Part shown: positions 1 through 8,037 of the stretch, piece by piece
Layout: every line of letters starts with the position of its first letter
Position numbering within the stretch: position 1 is the stretch's first letter
Source of the DNA: Paenibacillus albiflavus
Lineage (GTDB): Bacteria > Bacillota > Bacilli > Paenibacillales > NBRC-103111
Direction of reading: 5' to 3'
Length of the DNA stretch: 64,000 nucleotides
Assembly: GCF_004344915.1 (NCBI RefSeq)
Contig: NZ_SKFG01000008.1
Location: 124,001 to 188,000 of the forward strand
Translations under genes and position numbers: made by a program
Notes under the pieces: model-generated
The model's input: the letters and a program-made list of their open reading frames with translations, nothing else
Told to the model about the DNA's origin: nothing
The model's database searches: none

Positions 1-115
1 TCCGTCCTATAAGGACGGCGAAGCTGTTTCTTCTTGTCTCACCACGCTATTATAAGCCTATTATTTAGAAAAGTCCAAGGTACACATACATGAATAGGTT
101 AAATGATTATTTTAT

Positions 116-163
116 AATTTTCTGAAAAGTCTATTGACAATGATAACCAATAAATATTATATT
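116..163 (+). promoter_or_regulatory. sigma-A promoter with CodY-like box
   Basis: A -35 TTGACA (134-139) and a -10 TATATT (158-163, 18-base spacer) precede the regulator gene at 212. Just upstream, 116-130 reads AATTTTCTGAAAAGT, which matches 14 of 15 positions of the CodY consensus AATTTTCWGAAAATT. TGACAATGATAACCA (135-149) overlaps the promoter and resembles a Fur-type 7-1-7 box, but only at about 11 of 14 positions. The CodY match is strong by eye; the Fur match is marginal. Confidence 0.55.
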
Positions 164-211
164 ATGAGTAAGAAAAGTTGACAGTGTAAATTTAAAAGGA
201 TGTGTAACTAT

Positions 212-904
212 ATGAAACAGTTGCAGTTTATAACTCTAGAACATTATGATCAGTTGAAATCGCTAAGTGATCCACTGCGTTGCCGTATCGTGAGCTTATT
301 AATCCCGAAATCACTGACTGGGCAACAGTTATCACAAGAGCTTGATATCCCTCGTGCCAAAATACACTACCATCTGAATGAGCTTGAGAAGAACGGGCTC
401 ATCGCTGTCGTTAAGAATGAGGTGAAGAACGGCATTATCCAAAAGTTTTATCGCTCGGTCGCTCGCGGATTTGTACCTGCAACCCACTTGCTGCCAAATA
501 CCGACGATGTGCAAAGTTTCTTACGTGAATCTACGATTCATGCGTTAGAGCGAGCTCGCTTGCGGGCAATTGCAGCACCAGAAAGAGCCTTTACAATGAA
601 ATCGGCAGACATTACAGCATGGCCTCGGATGACGAACCAAGTACAAATTCTAACATCAGAAGAGCGCATGGTTGCATGGTTTCAAAAATATCGCGCACTC
701 CTTGCTGAATTCGAGCAGTTAATGCTTCCTGAGGATGACCCGAATGCCAAATGGTATTACATGATCTCTTCTACCTTCGAGGTTGATGAGCCATGGTATT
801 TAGAACCAGATGATCCGCGAGATCCTGCAAGCAATTCATGGGTTAGTGGCAAATCAGCAGAAGAATTCATTACGGAAGAAGACAATTTAGATGAAAATTC
901 ATAA
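212..904 (+). CDS. ArsR-type winged-helix transcriptional regulator
   Basis: The product is a 230-residue DNA-binding protein. Residues about 8-85 form an ArsR-like winged helix (LSDPLRCRIVSLL, then TGQQLSQELDIPRAKIHYHL, then a KNGLI wing). The C-terminal 140 residues are acidic and helical and I do not recognise them; they may sense a ligand or mediate dimerisation. An in-frame ATG at 200 overlaps the AAAGGATG ribosome site, so the ATG at 212 is the likelier start. It is followed after 23 bases by a small gene on the same strand, probably co-transcribed. The CodY-like box in its promoter suggests nutrient control. No metal-binding CxC motif of ArsR/SmtB sensors is seen, so the ligand is unknown. 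Confidence 0.8.
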   Translation: MKQLQFITLEHYDQLKSLSDPLRCRIVSLLIPKSLTGQQLSQELDIPRAKIHYHLNELEKNGLIAVVKNEVKNGIIQKFYRSVARGFVPATHLLPNTDDVQSFLRESTIHALERARLRAIAAPERAFTMKSADITAWPRMTNQVQILTSEERMVAWFQKYRALLAEFEQLMLPEDDPNAKWYYMISSTFEVDEPWYLEPDDPRDPASNSWVSGKSAEEFITEEDNLDENS

Positions 905-927
905 TTCGAAAGGGGCACGACAAGACA

Positions 928-1194
928 ATGGATTGGTACACATCAGAGAGTATTGCGGCTAATCAACAAGCCGAAATTGCACAGCATGCGAAGCAGCAAT
1001 GGAAAGTGATGTCCATCTTCAAGCCAAAACGCATTCATGAGGATGAGCAGGATTCCGCGTGGTTATACGGTAAAGCCATTCAAGTTCTACAGGAAACGCT
1101 CGATTCCGATAACGCAGAGCTTCGATTGCATGCAGCTGAGATCGTCATTAAGCACCAAATCAAAATCAAATCCACGATCAGACTATCTAGCTAA
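928..1194 (+). CDS. small hypothetical protein
   Basis: This 88-residue protein is not one I recognise. It begins behind GAAAGGGGC and is the second gene after the winged-helix regulator, ending just before a terminator, so the two form a bicistron. It is charged and helical with no signal peptide and no membrane segment. Residues 49-80 (KAIQVLQETLDSDNAELRLH and after) look like a HEAT-type or amphipathic helical pair. A role tied to the regulator is an inference from position only. Confidence 0.6.
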   Translation: MDWYTSESIAANQQAEIAQHAKQQWKVMSIFKPKRIHEDEQDSAWLYGKAIQVLQETLDSDNAELRLHAAEIVIKHQIKIKSTIRLSS

Positions 1195-1232
1195 CTATGA
1201 GAGATATTAGAATAGTCTCGGATGAAGAAAAT

Positions 1233-1286
1233 AAGATCGCCCTTCACCTAAATGGAGCATTAGGCTGAAGAAAGCGATCTTTGTCT
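1233..1286 (+). terminator. rho-independent terminator, bidirectional
   Basis: AAGATCGC (1233-1240) pairs with GCGATCTT (1274-1281), with an inner CCTAA/TTAGG pairing, followed by TTGTCTTTG. It ends the 212-1194 bicistron and can also serve the convergent sugar cluster that ends at 1309. Confidence 0.7.
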
Positions 1287-1308
1287 TTGTTACAATGAAA
1301 CTATCGTG

Positions 1309-2277
1309 CTATACCCACCACATTTCGCCTAGCGGCTCTTGGATCATAACTTGCTGCAAGTTCTGAACGGCTTTGGTGAAGCCCTCTTCTACGGACATAA
1401 GTCCATCTTCATGCTCAATACTTACGACATAATCATAGCCAACGAGGCGAAGTGCGCTCATAATGTCAGCCCATACCTTCATATCATGACCATATCCAAC
1501 GGTGCGGAACTGCCATGCACGATCAAGCATCAAGGTGTAGGATTGCATATCGGTAACCCCATGCTTATTCACGTTAATAGGATCGATGGAAGTATCCTTC
1601 GCATGGAAATGGTGGATCGCTTTCGCTCTACCCAAGATTTGAACAGCTTGAACCGGATCAATCCCTTGCCACCACATATGAGATGGATCAAGGTTAGCTC
1701 CGATCACTTCGCCAACTGCTTCACGAAGGCGAAGCAAAGTCGCAGGTGTATGGACGGAGAACCCGCCATGTAGCTCCAATGCGATTTTGACATTATGGTC
1801 GGATGCGAATTTACCTGTTTCTTTCCAATAAGGAATCACTTTATTCGTCCACTGCCAATCCAGAATCTCTTGAAAATCATTCGGCCAAGGCGCGACAGGC
1901 CAGTTTGGATATTTAGCCCCTTCATGATCTCCAGGGCAACCGGAGAATCCGTTCACAACAGGCACTTCTAATCGCTCAGCTAACTCGATTGTGCGCAGGA
2001 ACGACTCATGATAAGGTTTCGCAAGTTGAGCTTGCGGGTGAAGCGGGTTCCCGTGACAGCTTAGTGCGCTAATCGTTAGACCACGAGATTCGAAAGCTTT
2101 TTTGAATGCTTTGAGTTTACCTGCATCAGCGAGCAATTCCTCTGGTTTGCAATGTGCGTCGCCTGGGTATCCCCCCGTTCCAATCTCAACAGCGTCAAGT
2201 CCTTTGGATGCAATATAATCCAGTGCGTCCTCCAATGATTTTTGTGCAAATAGTACAGCAAAAACACCCAATTTCAT
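1309..2277 (-). CDS. sugar phosphate isomerase/epimerase (xylose isomerase-like TIM barrel)
   Basis: The product is a 322-residue AP-endonuclease-2 fold protein. The expected metal-site carboxylates and histidines of the family are visible: the Glu of IALELHGG (about 168), the Asp of GANLDPSHMWW (about 197), the His of HHFHAKD (about 225) and the Glu of VSIEHED (about 289). Such enzymes isomerise or epimerise keto-sugars or inososes in the cytoplasm. The start follows AGGAGG with good spacing. It is the last gene of a four-gene minus-strand operon with two Gfo/Idh/MocA oxidoreductases and a second isomerase, so it probably processes their keto-sugar product. The substrate cannot be read from the sequence. 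Confidence 0.85.
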   Translation of the reverse strand: MKLGVFAVLFAQKSLEDALDYIASKGLDAVEIGTGGYPGDAHCKPEELLADAGKLKAFKKAFESRGLTISALSCHGNPLHPQAQLAKPYHESFLRTIELAERLEVPVVNGFSGCPGDHEGAKYPNWPVAPWPNDFQEILDWQWTNKVIPYWKETGKFASDHNVKIALELHGGFSVHTPATLLRLREAVGEVIGANLDPSHMWWQGIDPVQAVQILGRAKAIHHFHAKDTSIDPINVNKHGVTDMQSYTLMLDRAWQFRTVGYGHDMKVWADIMSALRLVGYDYVVSIEHEDGLMSVEEGFTKAVQNLQQVMIQEPLGEMWWV

Positions 2278-2351
2278 CGTATTGTCCTCCTATTGATTAT
2301 GATATTTGTTCCCGCTACATCGTTCGGTAGCTCCAATTAATCTACTCAGAA

Positions 2352-3437
2352 TTATTCGCCAAAGTAAATCGCTTTGCCAGTGTTGGAGGATTCATAGATC
2401 GCTTCTAGAATCTCAGACACCACGCAAGCTTGCTCAGGTGTTACGACCGGATCGATATCTTTCTCGATTGCTTCAATCCATAGTCTTGCTTCGATATCAG
2501 AAGCGTCTTCGGCTTCACCGTCATAGAAATCAACGCCGCCAGCATCCAACTTAATTTGGTTATCAAATAAACGGCTGCGCTTCTCGCCATTAATCGTCAA
2601 CCCATTCCACATATCCGCTCCGCCTTCTGTTCCGCATAGCGTACACTTAGCTTCGCCGGTTTGAAGCATATTGATTGCCCAACTGGATTCCAGCATGATG
2701 GTTGCGCCATTCTCCATCGTGATCATACCAAAAGCCGAATCTTCTACTTTATATTCCTTAGGGTCCCAAGGTCCCCATGCGTTAGCTGCATTCTCTTTCT
2801 CAGCAAGCTTGCGGAAAGCTGAACCAAGCACAACTTTCGGCTTATAGTTATCCATCATCCATAGGGTTAAATCCAGTGCATGCGTTCCGATATCAATTAA
2901 CGGACCTCCGCCTTGCTTCTCTTCATCTAGAAATACGCCCCATGTAGGTACTGCCCGACGACGAATCGCATGCGCCTTCGCAAAATAAATCTCGCCAAGC
3001 TCCCCGTCATTGCACATCGCCTTCAAATATTGGCTATCTGAGCGGTAACGGTTCTGGTAGCCGATCGTTAGCTTCTTATCGGATTTCTTCGCAGCTTCGA
3101 CCATTCGTCTTGCATCTGCTGCCGTCTTCGCCATCGGCTTCTCGCACATCACGTGCTTGCCTGATTCGAGACCAGCAATCGAAATAACCGCATGCGAGTC
3201 ATTTGGTGTACATACATGGATAATATCGATTGTTTCGTCTGCTAACAGCTCTTTATAATCCTCATAAACCTTAGCATCTGCAGATCCAAACTGTGCTGCT
3301 GCTTTCTCCGCTTTCTCACGGATAATATCACAGAAAGCTACCATTTCTACATTTGCTAATTTAGCTAGGCTTGGCATATGTTTGCCGTTCGCGATACCTC
3401 CGCAGCCTATAATTCCGATACGATATGTTTTTGACAT
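2352..3437 (-). CDS. Gfo/Idh/MocA family sugar oxidoreductase
   Basis: The 361-residue protein starts with the Rossmann motif GIIGCGGIANGKH (residues 8-20) and carries the family signature EKPMAKTAADARRM around residue 99-112. A C-terminal alpha/beta substrate domain includes GGGPLIDIGTHALDLTLW, where the Asp and His are the usual catalytic residues. The family oxidises sugars or inositols with NAD(P). It is third in the operon. The paralogue at 3481-4509 suggests two steps or two substrates, as in 3-keto-glycoside or inositol pathways. That pathway assignment is inference. Confidence 0.88.
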   Translation of the reverse strand: MSKTYRIGIIGCGGIANGKHMPSLAKLANVEMVAFCDIIREKAEKAAAQFGSADAKVYEDYKELLADETIDIIHVCTPNDSHAVISIAGLESGKHVMCEKPMAKTAADARRMVEAAKKSDKKLTIGYQNRYRSDSQYLKAMCNDGELGEIYFAKAHAIRRRAVPTWGVFLDEEKQGGGPLIDIGTHALDLTLWMMDNYKPKVVLGSAFRKLAEKENAANAWGPWDPKEYKVEDSAFGMITMENGATIMLESSWAINMLQTGEAKCTLCGTEGGADMWNGLTINGEKRSRLFDNQIKLDAGGVDFYDGEAEDASDIEARLWIEAIEKDIDPVVTPEQACVVSEILEAIYESSNTGKAIYFGE

Positions 3438-3480
3438 CCTTCATATCCTCCCATAACGTTATATAATTGAATTCCTTTAG

Positions 3481-4509
3481 CTATACATGTACACGTGTAT
3501 GTGTCTTACCTGATTCGTAGATTCCAGCTACGAGTTTCTGAGTTTTGAGCGCATCATATCCGTCGATAAATGGTTTGCTGCTATTGATTACCGATTCATA
3601 ATAGGCTTTAATCTGCTTGCTATGACTAACGCCCCAATAGCTCTTAACGCCTTCGCCAAAATCAATGGATTCACTCAAATCATTCTCGCGAGAAATCACT
3701 GCGCCATCGTTATACTGGATCGTGCCTTTACTTCCATACATACGAGCAATCCCATTCTCACAGTGCAATTCAATCTCAACTTGCGCATCATAGCTGTAAT
3801 AGTTAATCGCATAGAAAGACGCTGTAACCCCACTCTTGAATGTAATGACGCCTTCCCCAATATCCTCAACATCGATCAAATGATGGGTACGATTCTCGAT
3901 ATGCGCATCAATGTAATCCACTTCCTCATTAATGAGCCATCTCATAAGATCTAGTGTATGAATCGCTTGGTCAATCAGAACGCCTCCGCCTTCTTTTTCC
4001 CAAGTCCCTTTCCAATCACTCTTACTGTAATACTCATCCGTACGCATCCACGTAACGGAGCATCTTGCACCAAGCACTCGTCCTAACTTGCCAGATTCTA
4101 GCTCAGATTTCAGTAATTGTGGCCCTGGATTATAGCGATTTTGGAAAATAACACCGAAGGTCACGCCATTCTCCTCCGATACCTGAATCATTCGATTCGC
4201 GTCTTCCACCGTAATGCTCATCGGCTTCTCCGTCAGCACATGCTTGCCTGCCTGCGCAGCATAAACAACCATTGGCGCGTGCAAATAATGCGGTGTACAT
4301 ACATGAACGACATCCAGATTCGCTTCATCAATCATTTGTTTATAATCCAAGTAATAATCGCAGTTATGACGCTCTGCTTCACGCTTCGCACGATCTTCCT
4401 TCACATCACAAACAGCAACTACATCTGCATACCCACTAAGCTCTGCAGACACGGCATGCATCGGGAAAATATTGCCGCATCCAATTATCCCTACTCTAAG
4501 TTTGTTCAT
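3481..4509 (-). CDS. Gfo/Idh/MocA family sugar oxidoreductase (second copy)
   Basis: The product is 342 residues with an N-terminal dinucleotide fold (VGIIGCGNIFPMHA), the signature TEKPMSITVEDANRM, and GGGVLIDQAIHTLDLMRW in the substrate domain. In that motif the usual GTH is replaced by AIH, but Asp and His are kept. A GTG at 4524 is in frame, but it sits at the GGGAG ribosome site, so the ATG at 4509 is the likely start. The gene lies 22 bases after the upstream isomerase gene and 43 bases before the other oxidoreductase, consistent with one transcript. The two oxidoreductases are clearly related but not near-identical, so they probably have distinct substrates. Confidence 0.87.
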   Translation of the reverse strand: MNKLRVGIIGCGNIFPMHAVSAELSGYADVVAVCDVKEDRAKREAERHNCDYYLDYKQMIDEANLDVVHVCTPHYLHAPMVVYAAQAGKHVLTEKPMSITVEDANRMIQVSEENGVTFGVIFQNRYNPGPQLLKSELESGKLGRVLGARCSVTWMRTDEYYSKSDWKGTWEKEGGGVLIDQAIHTLDLMRWLINEEVDYIDAHIENRTHHLIDVEDIGEGVITFKSGVTASFYAINYYSYDAQVEIELHCENGIARMYGSKGTIQYNDGAVISRENDLSESIDFGEGVKSYWGVSHSKQIKAYYESVINSSKPFIDGYDALKTQKLVAGIYESGKTHTRVHV

Positions 4510-4531
4510 TGTAATCTCCCACACTTTATAG

Positions 4532-5302
4532 TTATTTGTTCAAGTAATGTTCTCGCAACCACTTCATACTTGTAGAAACGCTTTCAAGGGGTGGATTCTG
4601 ACACACATCCTGTTCCACGATCATCCAATTGACATTCGCGGCACCTGCGGCATCAATGACAGCATGTAAATTCACTTCTCCATTACCCAATTCAACCGTC
4701 AATGGCTTGCCGTCCTCTGTAATTCTAAGATCCTTCAAATGGATAAGTGGAATTCTACCTGCATATTGCTGAATATAGGCAACGGGATCATAGCCTGCAT
4801 ACTTCACCCAGCACACATCAAGCTCAATCGCAATCTGCTCAGCTGTGGTATCTCCAACAATATTGTCAAATAATAATGAATTGCCTATTTTTTCAGTAAA
4901 CTCGAAATCATGGTTGTGATAGCAGAATTGAATGCCTTTGTCTGCAAATCTTCTGCTTGCTTCTTTGAACACAGCTAGAGTTTCAGCGATAGCTTGTTCA
5001 GAATTTCGACGTTGCTCTTCTAAATAAGGACATATCACATACTTAGAGCCAATTGCGACGTTCATTTCAATTTCTTCGTCCAGCTTATTCATTAATTGTT
5101 CTATGCTAACATGACTCCCGATTGCAACAAGATTGAGCTCATGCAGCAATTTTGCTAGTTCATCTGGTTTAAGCCCGCCATAGCCTGCAAATTCTACACC
5201 TTCATAACCAAGAGCCGCGACTTTACGAAGCACTCCTGTAAAATCATTAGCCGTCTCTGTACGCAGCGTGTACATTTGCAATCCAATCCGCATCTGTGCC
5301 AT
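4532..5302 (-). CDS. sugar phosphate isomerase/epimerase (IolE/IolI-like TIM barrel)
   Basis: The 256-residue protein has the typical opening GLQMYTLR. Candidate metal ligands are the Glu of YHNHDFEF, the Asp of AIELDVCWVK, the His of PLIHLKD and the Glu of MIVEQD. It is the first gene of the minus-strand sugar operon; GGGAGG lies just before its ATG. It is divergent from the AraC gene at 5433 with about 130 bases between them, which is the likely control region. The arrangement of two oxidoreductases and two isomerases suggests oxidation, keto-sugar isomerisation and a second redox step. No kinase or transporter is linked. Confidence 0.85.
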   Translation of the reverse strand: MAQMRIGLQMYTLRTETANDFTGVLRKVAALGYEGVEFAGYGGLKPDELAKLLHELNLVAIGSHVSIEQLMNKLDEEIEMNVAIGSKYVICPYLEEQRRNSEQAIAETLAVFKEASRRFADKGIQFCYHNHDFEFTEKIGNSLLFDNIVGDTTAEQIAIELDVCWVKYAGYDPVAYIQQYAGRIPLIHLKDLRITEDGKPLTVELGNGEVNLHAVIDAAGAANVNWMIVEQDVCQNPPLESVSTSMKWLREHYLNK

Positions 5303-5374
5303 TGCTTCGCCTCCCTAAATCAATCATTATGTTCTCTTCTCATCTAACCACATCTCCTATATAATGTGAATGAC

Positions 5375-5388
5375 TGATACGATTATCA
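5375..5388. promoter_or_regulatory. TGATA-N4-TATCA palindrome, candidate operator
   Basis: TGATACGATTATCA lies between the divergent isomerase (start 5302) and AraC gene (start 5433). It is the only clear dyad in this control region. Binding by the neighbouring AraC protein is a guess from position. Confidence 0.3.
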
Positions 5389-5432
5389 CATGAACTATTT
5401 GGCTATTTACTATAAATAAAGGGTGATTTTTA

Positions 5433-6284
5433 TTGTCTATTGATAAATCCGAAGCGAATTTCGACTATTTTTTTGCTGGTTATTCCATGCATCACAAGCC
5501 TTACTACTCCAATGATCACGCCGGAACTAGTCATTACTTATTGCGATTGCAAATTGAAGGCAGCTGCTATGCATGGCTGGATGATGGTTATACCCTCGTT
5601 GAACCAGGCGATCTGCTGCTGTATAAACAAGGCGACCCCTACGAATTAATCATCGGATATAAGTCGCCAAGCATGACGGAGCCTCTTGTTAAGCACCAAA
5701 CATCCGATTATCATATGATCATAACAGGTGCATGGATCGAGCACTGGTGGGAGCTACACAAACGACCCGGCATTGTGAATATTGGACTTGATGAACGTGT
5801 CCTCAGCATCTGGAGACAGCTCGTACATGAGAAGCGCAAGCTCGATAATCAGGTAGAGGAAATCGTCATCCACTTAGCCAAAGCTCTGCTATATATGATT
5901 GACCGCTCGATCCAAGAACGCCATACCTTATCGGCTAAATCTAGGCAGGTCGGAATGGCGTCACGTATGAAGAATTTTATTGAGCAGCATGCAACTGAAG
6001 CTTTTACGATTACAGATGTTGCCAGATATGTCGATCTTAGTGTATCTAGGGCCGTCCACTTATTTAAGGAAACATATGATCAGACGATTATTGATTATAC
6101 GATCATGGTTAGATTATCCATTGCCTGTGAACGAATTGAACACAGCACATTAAAACTCGAACAAATAGCGGAACTCTCTGGCTTCCAAAGCTACTCCTAC
6201 TTTCATCGCACCTTCCGCTCCAGACTTGGGCTATCACCTCAGCAATATCGAGATCAAAAAAACTTGAATTTCCAATCATTGTAG
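5433..6284 (+). CDS. AraC family transcriptional regulator
   Basis: This 283-residue regulator has an N-terminal cupin-like sensing half (about 15-100, with YAWLDDGYTLVEPGDLLLY) and a C-terminal double helix-turn-helix of AraC/XylS type (about 180-278, ending SGFQSYSYFHRTFRSRLGLSPQQYR). The start is a TTG at 5433 behind AAAGGGTGA. It is divergent from the four-gene sugar operon, so it probably controls that operon in response to a sugar. It ends 22 bases before the YwaF-like gene. Confidence 0.88.
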   Translation: MSIDKSEANFDYFFAGYSMHHKPYYSNDHAGTSHYLLRLQIEGSCYAWLDDGYTLVEPGDLLLYKQGDPYELIIGYKSPSMTEPLVKHQTSDYHMIITGAWIEHWWELHKRPGIVNIGLDERVLSIWRQLVHEKRKLDNQVEEIVIHLAKALLYMIDRSIQERHTLSAKSRQVGMASRMKNFIEQHATEAFTITDVARYVDLSVSRAVHLFKETYDQTIIDYTIMVRLSIACERIEHSTLKLEQIAELSGFQSYSYFHRTFRSRLGLSPQQYRDQKNLNFQSL

Positions 6285-6306
6285 AGGGTTATAAGGAGGA
6301 AGCGGC

Positions 6307-7011
6307 ATGGACAAGTTATTCGAAGTCAATACTTCTGTCATGTTCCAAGCGTACGCCCCATCTCATTTCGTCACCTTAGTCATACTATTGTGCTGCGCTA
6401 TTTTACTGTTTGTTTATCGAAATAAATTAAGACACACACGTTATCGAAATTACGTACGTATCGCTCTGGTGATTATACTGATCTTATCCGAGATTTCACT
6501 AAATATATGGTATGTTTGGCAAAATCTCTTTGATGTGAAGAATACATTACCCCTTGAGCTATGCTCTATCTCCTTATATCTATGCATCGTGATGTTAATA
6601 TGGAGAAGCGAACGAATCTTTCATATCGTTTATTTTACAGGCATTGGTGGAGCCATTATGGCCCTCTTAACACCATCGCTAGATTATGCTTATCCGCACT
6701 TCAGGTTTATTGAGTTCTTCGCCGCTCATATGGCTATTATTTTGTCTGTTCTCTACATGGTCTGGATCGAGCAATACCGTCCTACACTCAAGTCCGTTTT
6801 CCTGGCGATGGGTTTTCTTAACATTCTGCTACTCGTTGTTGGCAGCATGGATTATTTGGTTGGCGCTAACTATATGTTTCTCGCACACAAACCTAGTACC
6901 TCGTCACTATTAGATGTGCTTGGTCCATATCCATGGTACCTACTATCATTAGAAATCGTAGCTTTCATCCTCTTCTTGATCTTATACCTTCCATTTATTA
7001 GGAAAAAATAA
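6307..7011 (+). CDS. YwaF/TIGR02206 family integral membrane protein
   Basis: The 234-residue protein has six or seven hydrophobic segments and the features of the TIGR02206 (B. subtilis YwaF-like) family: an early APSHFVTL stretch, PLELCSISLYL near residue 80 and ends in a basic tail after FILFLILYLPFI. The biochemical function of the family is unknown. It starts behind ATAAGGAGG, close after the AraC gene, and is followed by the riboswitch-controlled terC gene, so it may be a bicistron with the regulator. Confidence 0.75.
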   Translation: MDKLFEVNTSVMFQAYAPSHFVTLVILLCCAILLFVYRNKLRHTRYRNYVRIALVIILILSEISLNIWYVWQNLFDVKNTLPLELCSISLYLCIVMLIWRSERIFHIVYFTGIGGAIMALLTPSLDYAYPHFRFIEFFAAHMAIILSVLYMVWIEQYRPTLKSVFLAMGFLNILLLVVGSMDYLVGANYMFLAHKPSTSSLLDVLGPYPWYLLSLEIVAFILFLILYLPFIRKK

Positions 7012-7023
7012 ATGATGTTCATC

Positions 7024-7052
7024 TTGTCCAAATCATGCTATGATAATAGTAT
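7024..7052 (+). promoter_or_regulatory. sigma-A promoter of the riboswitch leader
   Basis: TTGTCC (7024-7029) and TAGTAT (7047-7052) are separated by 17 bases and lie about 20 bases before the conserved riboswitch sequence. Confidence 0.5.
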
Positions 7053-7071
7053 ATTCATAACATGAATCTCC

Positions 7072-7198
7072 TTCAAAGGGGAGTAGCTGTCACAGTCAAG
7101 TCGTCATCACGGGAACGCTAGCGCGAACCTCGGCTTTTCTGGCAACCCATAACGTTGTTTGCGAGACCTTTGCCGCTTATTTGGCAAGGTCTTTTTTA
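7072..7198 (+). ncRNA. yybP-ykoY manganese riboswitch with terminator
   Basis: The leader contains the hallmark CAAAGGGGAGTAGCTG (from 7074), the GGGAACGC and CGAACCTCGGC segments, and the closing CAACCC. A strong terminator hairpin AGACCTTTGCC/GGCAAGGTCT follows (about 7164-7192) with TTTTTT. This matches the known yybP-ykoY class, in which Mn2+ binding prevents terminator formation and turns on the downstream gene. The controlled gene is a TerC family exporter, exactly as expected. Confidence 0.93.
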
Positions 7199-7276
7199 TG
7201 TTTTCATGCCAGATTTGCATAATAAGGTTGTCATGTATATGTACACTAATCATAGCTGCATGAGGAGGATTTGGCC

Positions 7277-7981
7277 GTGGAACTATTCAGTCTAGCATTC
7301 CTAACATCTCTACTATCAATCGTTATTATTGACCTTGTACTTGCTGGTGATAATGCAATTGTCATTGGCTTGGCTGCACGCAATTTGCCTAAGAAGGATC
7401 AGAAAAAAGTTATTATTCTAGGTACTATAGGTGCTGTAATCATTCGTGTCCTAGCAACCGTGTTCGTTGTTTCCTTATTAAACATACCGGGACTGCATTT
7501 AATCGGAGGTCTTGTGCTCGTATGGATCGCCATCAAGCTTGTAATGGAGGAGCATGAAGACCACAATATAAAGGCTGGCTCTAGTATCTGGGCCGCGGTC
7601 CGCACAATCATTATTGCAGATGCTGCCATGGGTCTAGACAATGTACTTGCCGTTGCAGGTGCAGCACAAGGACATATCCTCCTTGTTATTCTTGGACTCA
7701 TGATCTCTATTCCGGTTGTCGTATGGGGAAGTACGCTTGTGGTTAAGCTGATGGATCGCTTCCCTTGGGTTATTGTGATTGGTTCAGCCATCCTTGGATG
7801 GACAGCAGCCAAAATGATCGTAGGCGAAGGCTTCCTAGCCCCTTACATGACAAGTCCAATCATCAAATACGGATTTGAAATCATTATGATCGCCATTATC
7901 GTTGTTATCGCAGTTAGTAAAAGAAAAAAGATGAATCAAGCAAATACAGGCACAACTGTAGCCGCTCATGATCACCACTAA
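7277..7981 (+). CDS. TerC family membrane protein, probable Mn2+ exporter (YkoY-like)
   Basis: The product has 234 residues and about seven membrane helices. The conserved TerC acidic motifs are present: DLVLAGDNAIVIGLAARNLP near residue 20 and ADAAMGLDNVLAVAGAA near residue 115. The tail is His-rich (AAHDHH). An in-frame TTG at 7271 touches the GAGGAGG site, so the GTG at 7277 with an 8-base gap is the better start. The manganese riboswitch in its leader supports a role in exporting Mn2+, as reported for TerC proteins under this riboswitch. It is monocistronic, ending at the terminator near 8000. Confidence 0.9.
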   Translation: MELFSLAFLTSLLSIVIIDLVLAGDNAIVIGLAARNLPKKDQKKVIILGTIGAVIIRVLATVFVVSLLNIPGLHLIGGLVLVWIAIKLVMEEHEDHNIKAGSSIWAAVRTIIIADAAMGLDNVLAVAGAAQGHILLVILGLMISIPVVVWGSTLVVKLMDRFPWVIVIGSAILGWTAAKMIVGEGFLAPYMTSPIIKYGFEIIMIAIIVVIAVSKRKKMNQANTGTTVAAHDHH

Positions 7982-7987
7982 AACACG

Positions 7988-8014
7988 AAAGGGACACAAA
8001 CTTGTGTCCCTTTC
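7988..8014. terminator. bidirectional rho-independent terminator
   Basis: AAAGGGACACAA pairs with TTGTGTCCCTTT around a very short loop, with T-rich sequence on both sides. It lies between the convergent terC and HD-GYP genes. Confidence 0.85.
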
Positions 8015-8037
8015 TGATTATTATTAGGCTGTCTTCC

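Noticed and set aside
2-18. 7-bp hairpin CCGTCCT/AGGACGG at the left edge
   Set aside because: It looks like a terminator stem, but the window edge cuts its context and no T-run follows on the plus strand.
1339-1773. 144-codon plus-strand frame inside the sugar isomerase gene
   Set aside because: Antisense shadow of a well-supported gene, without a ribosome site.
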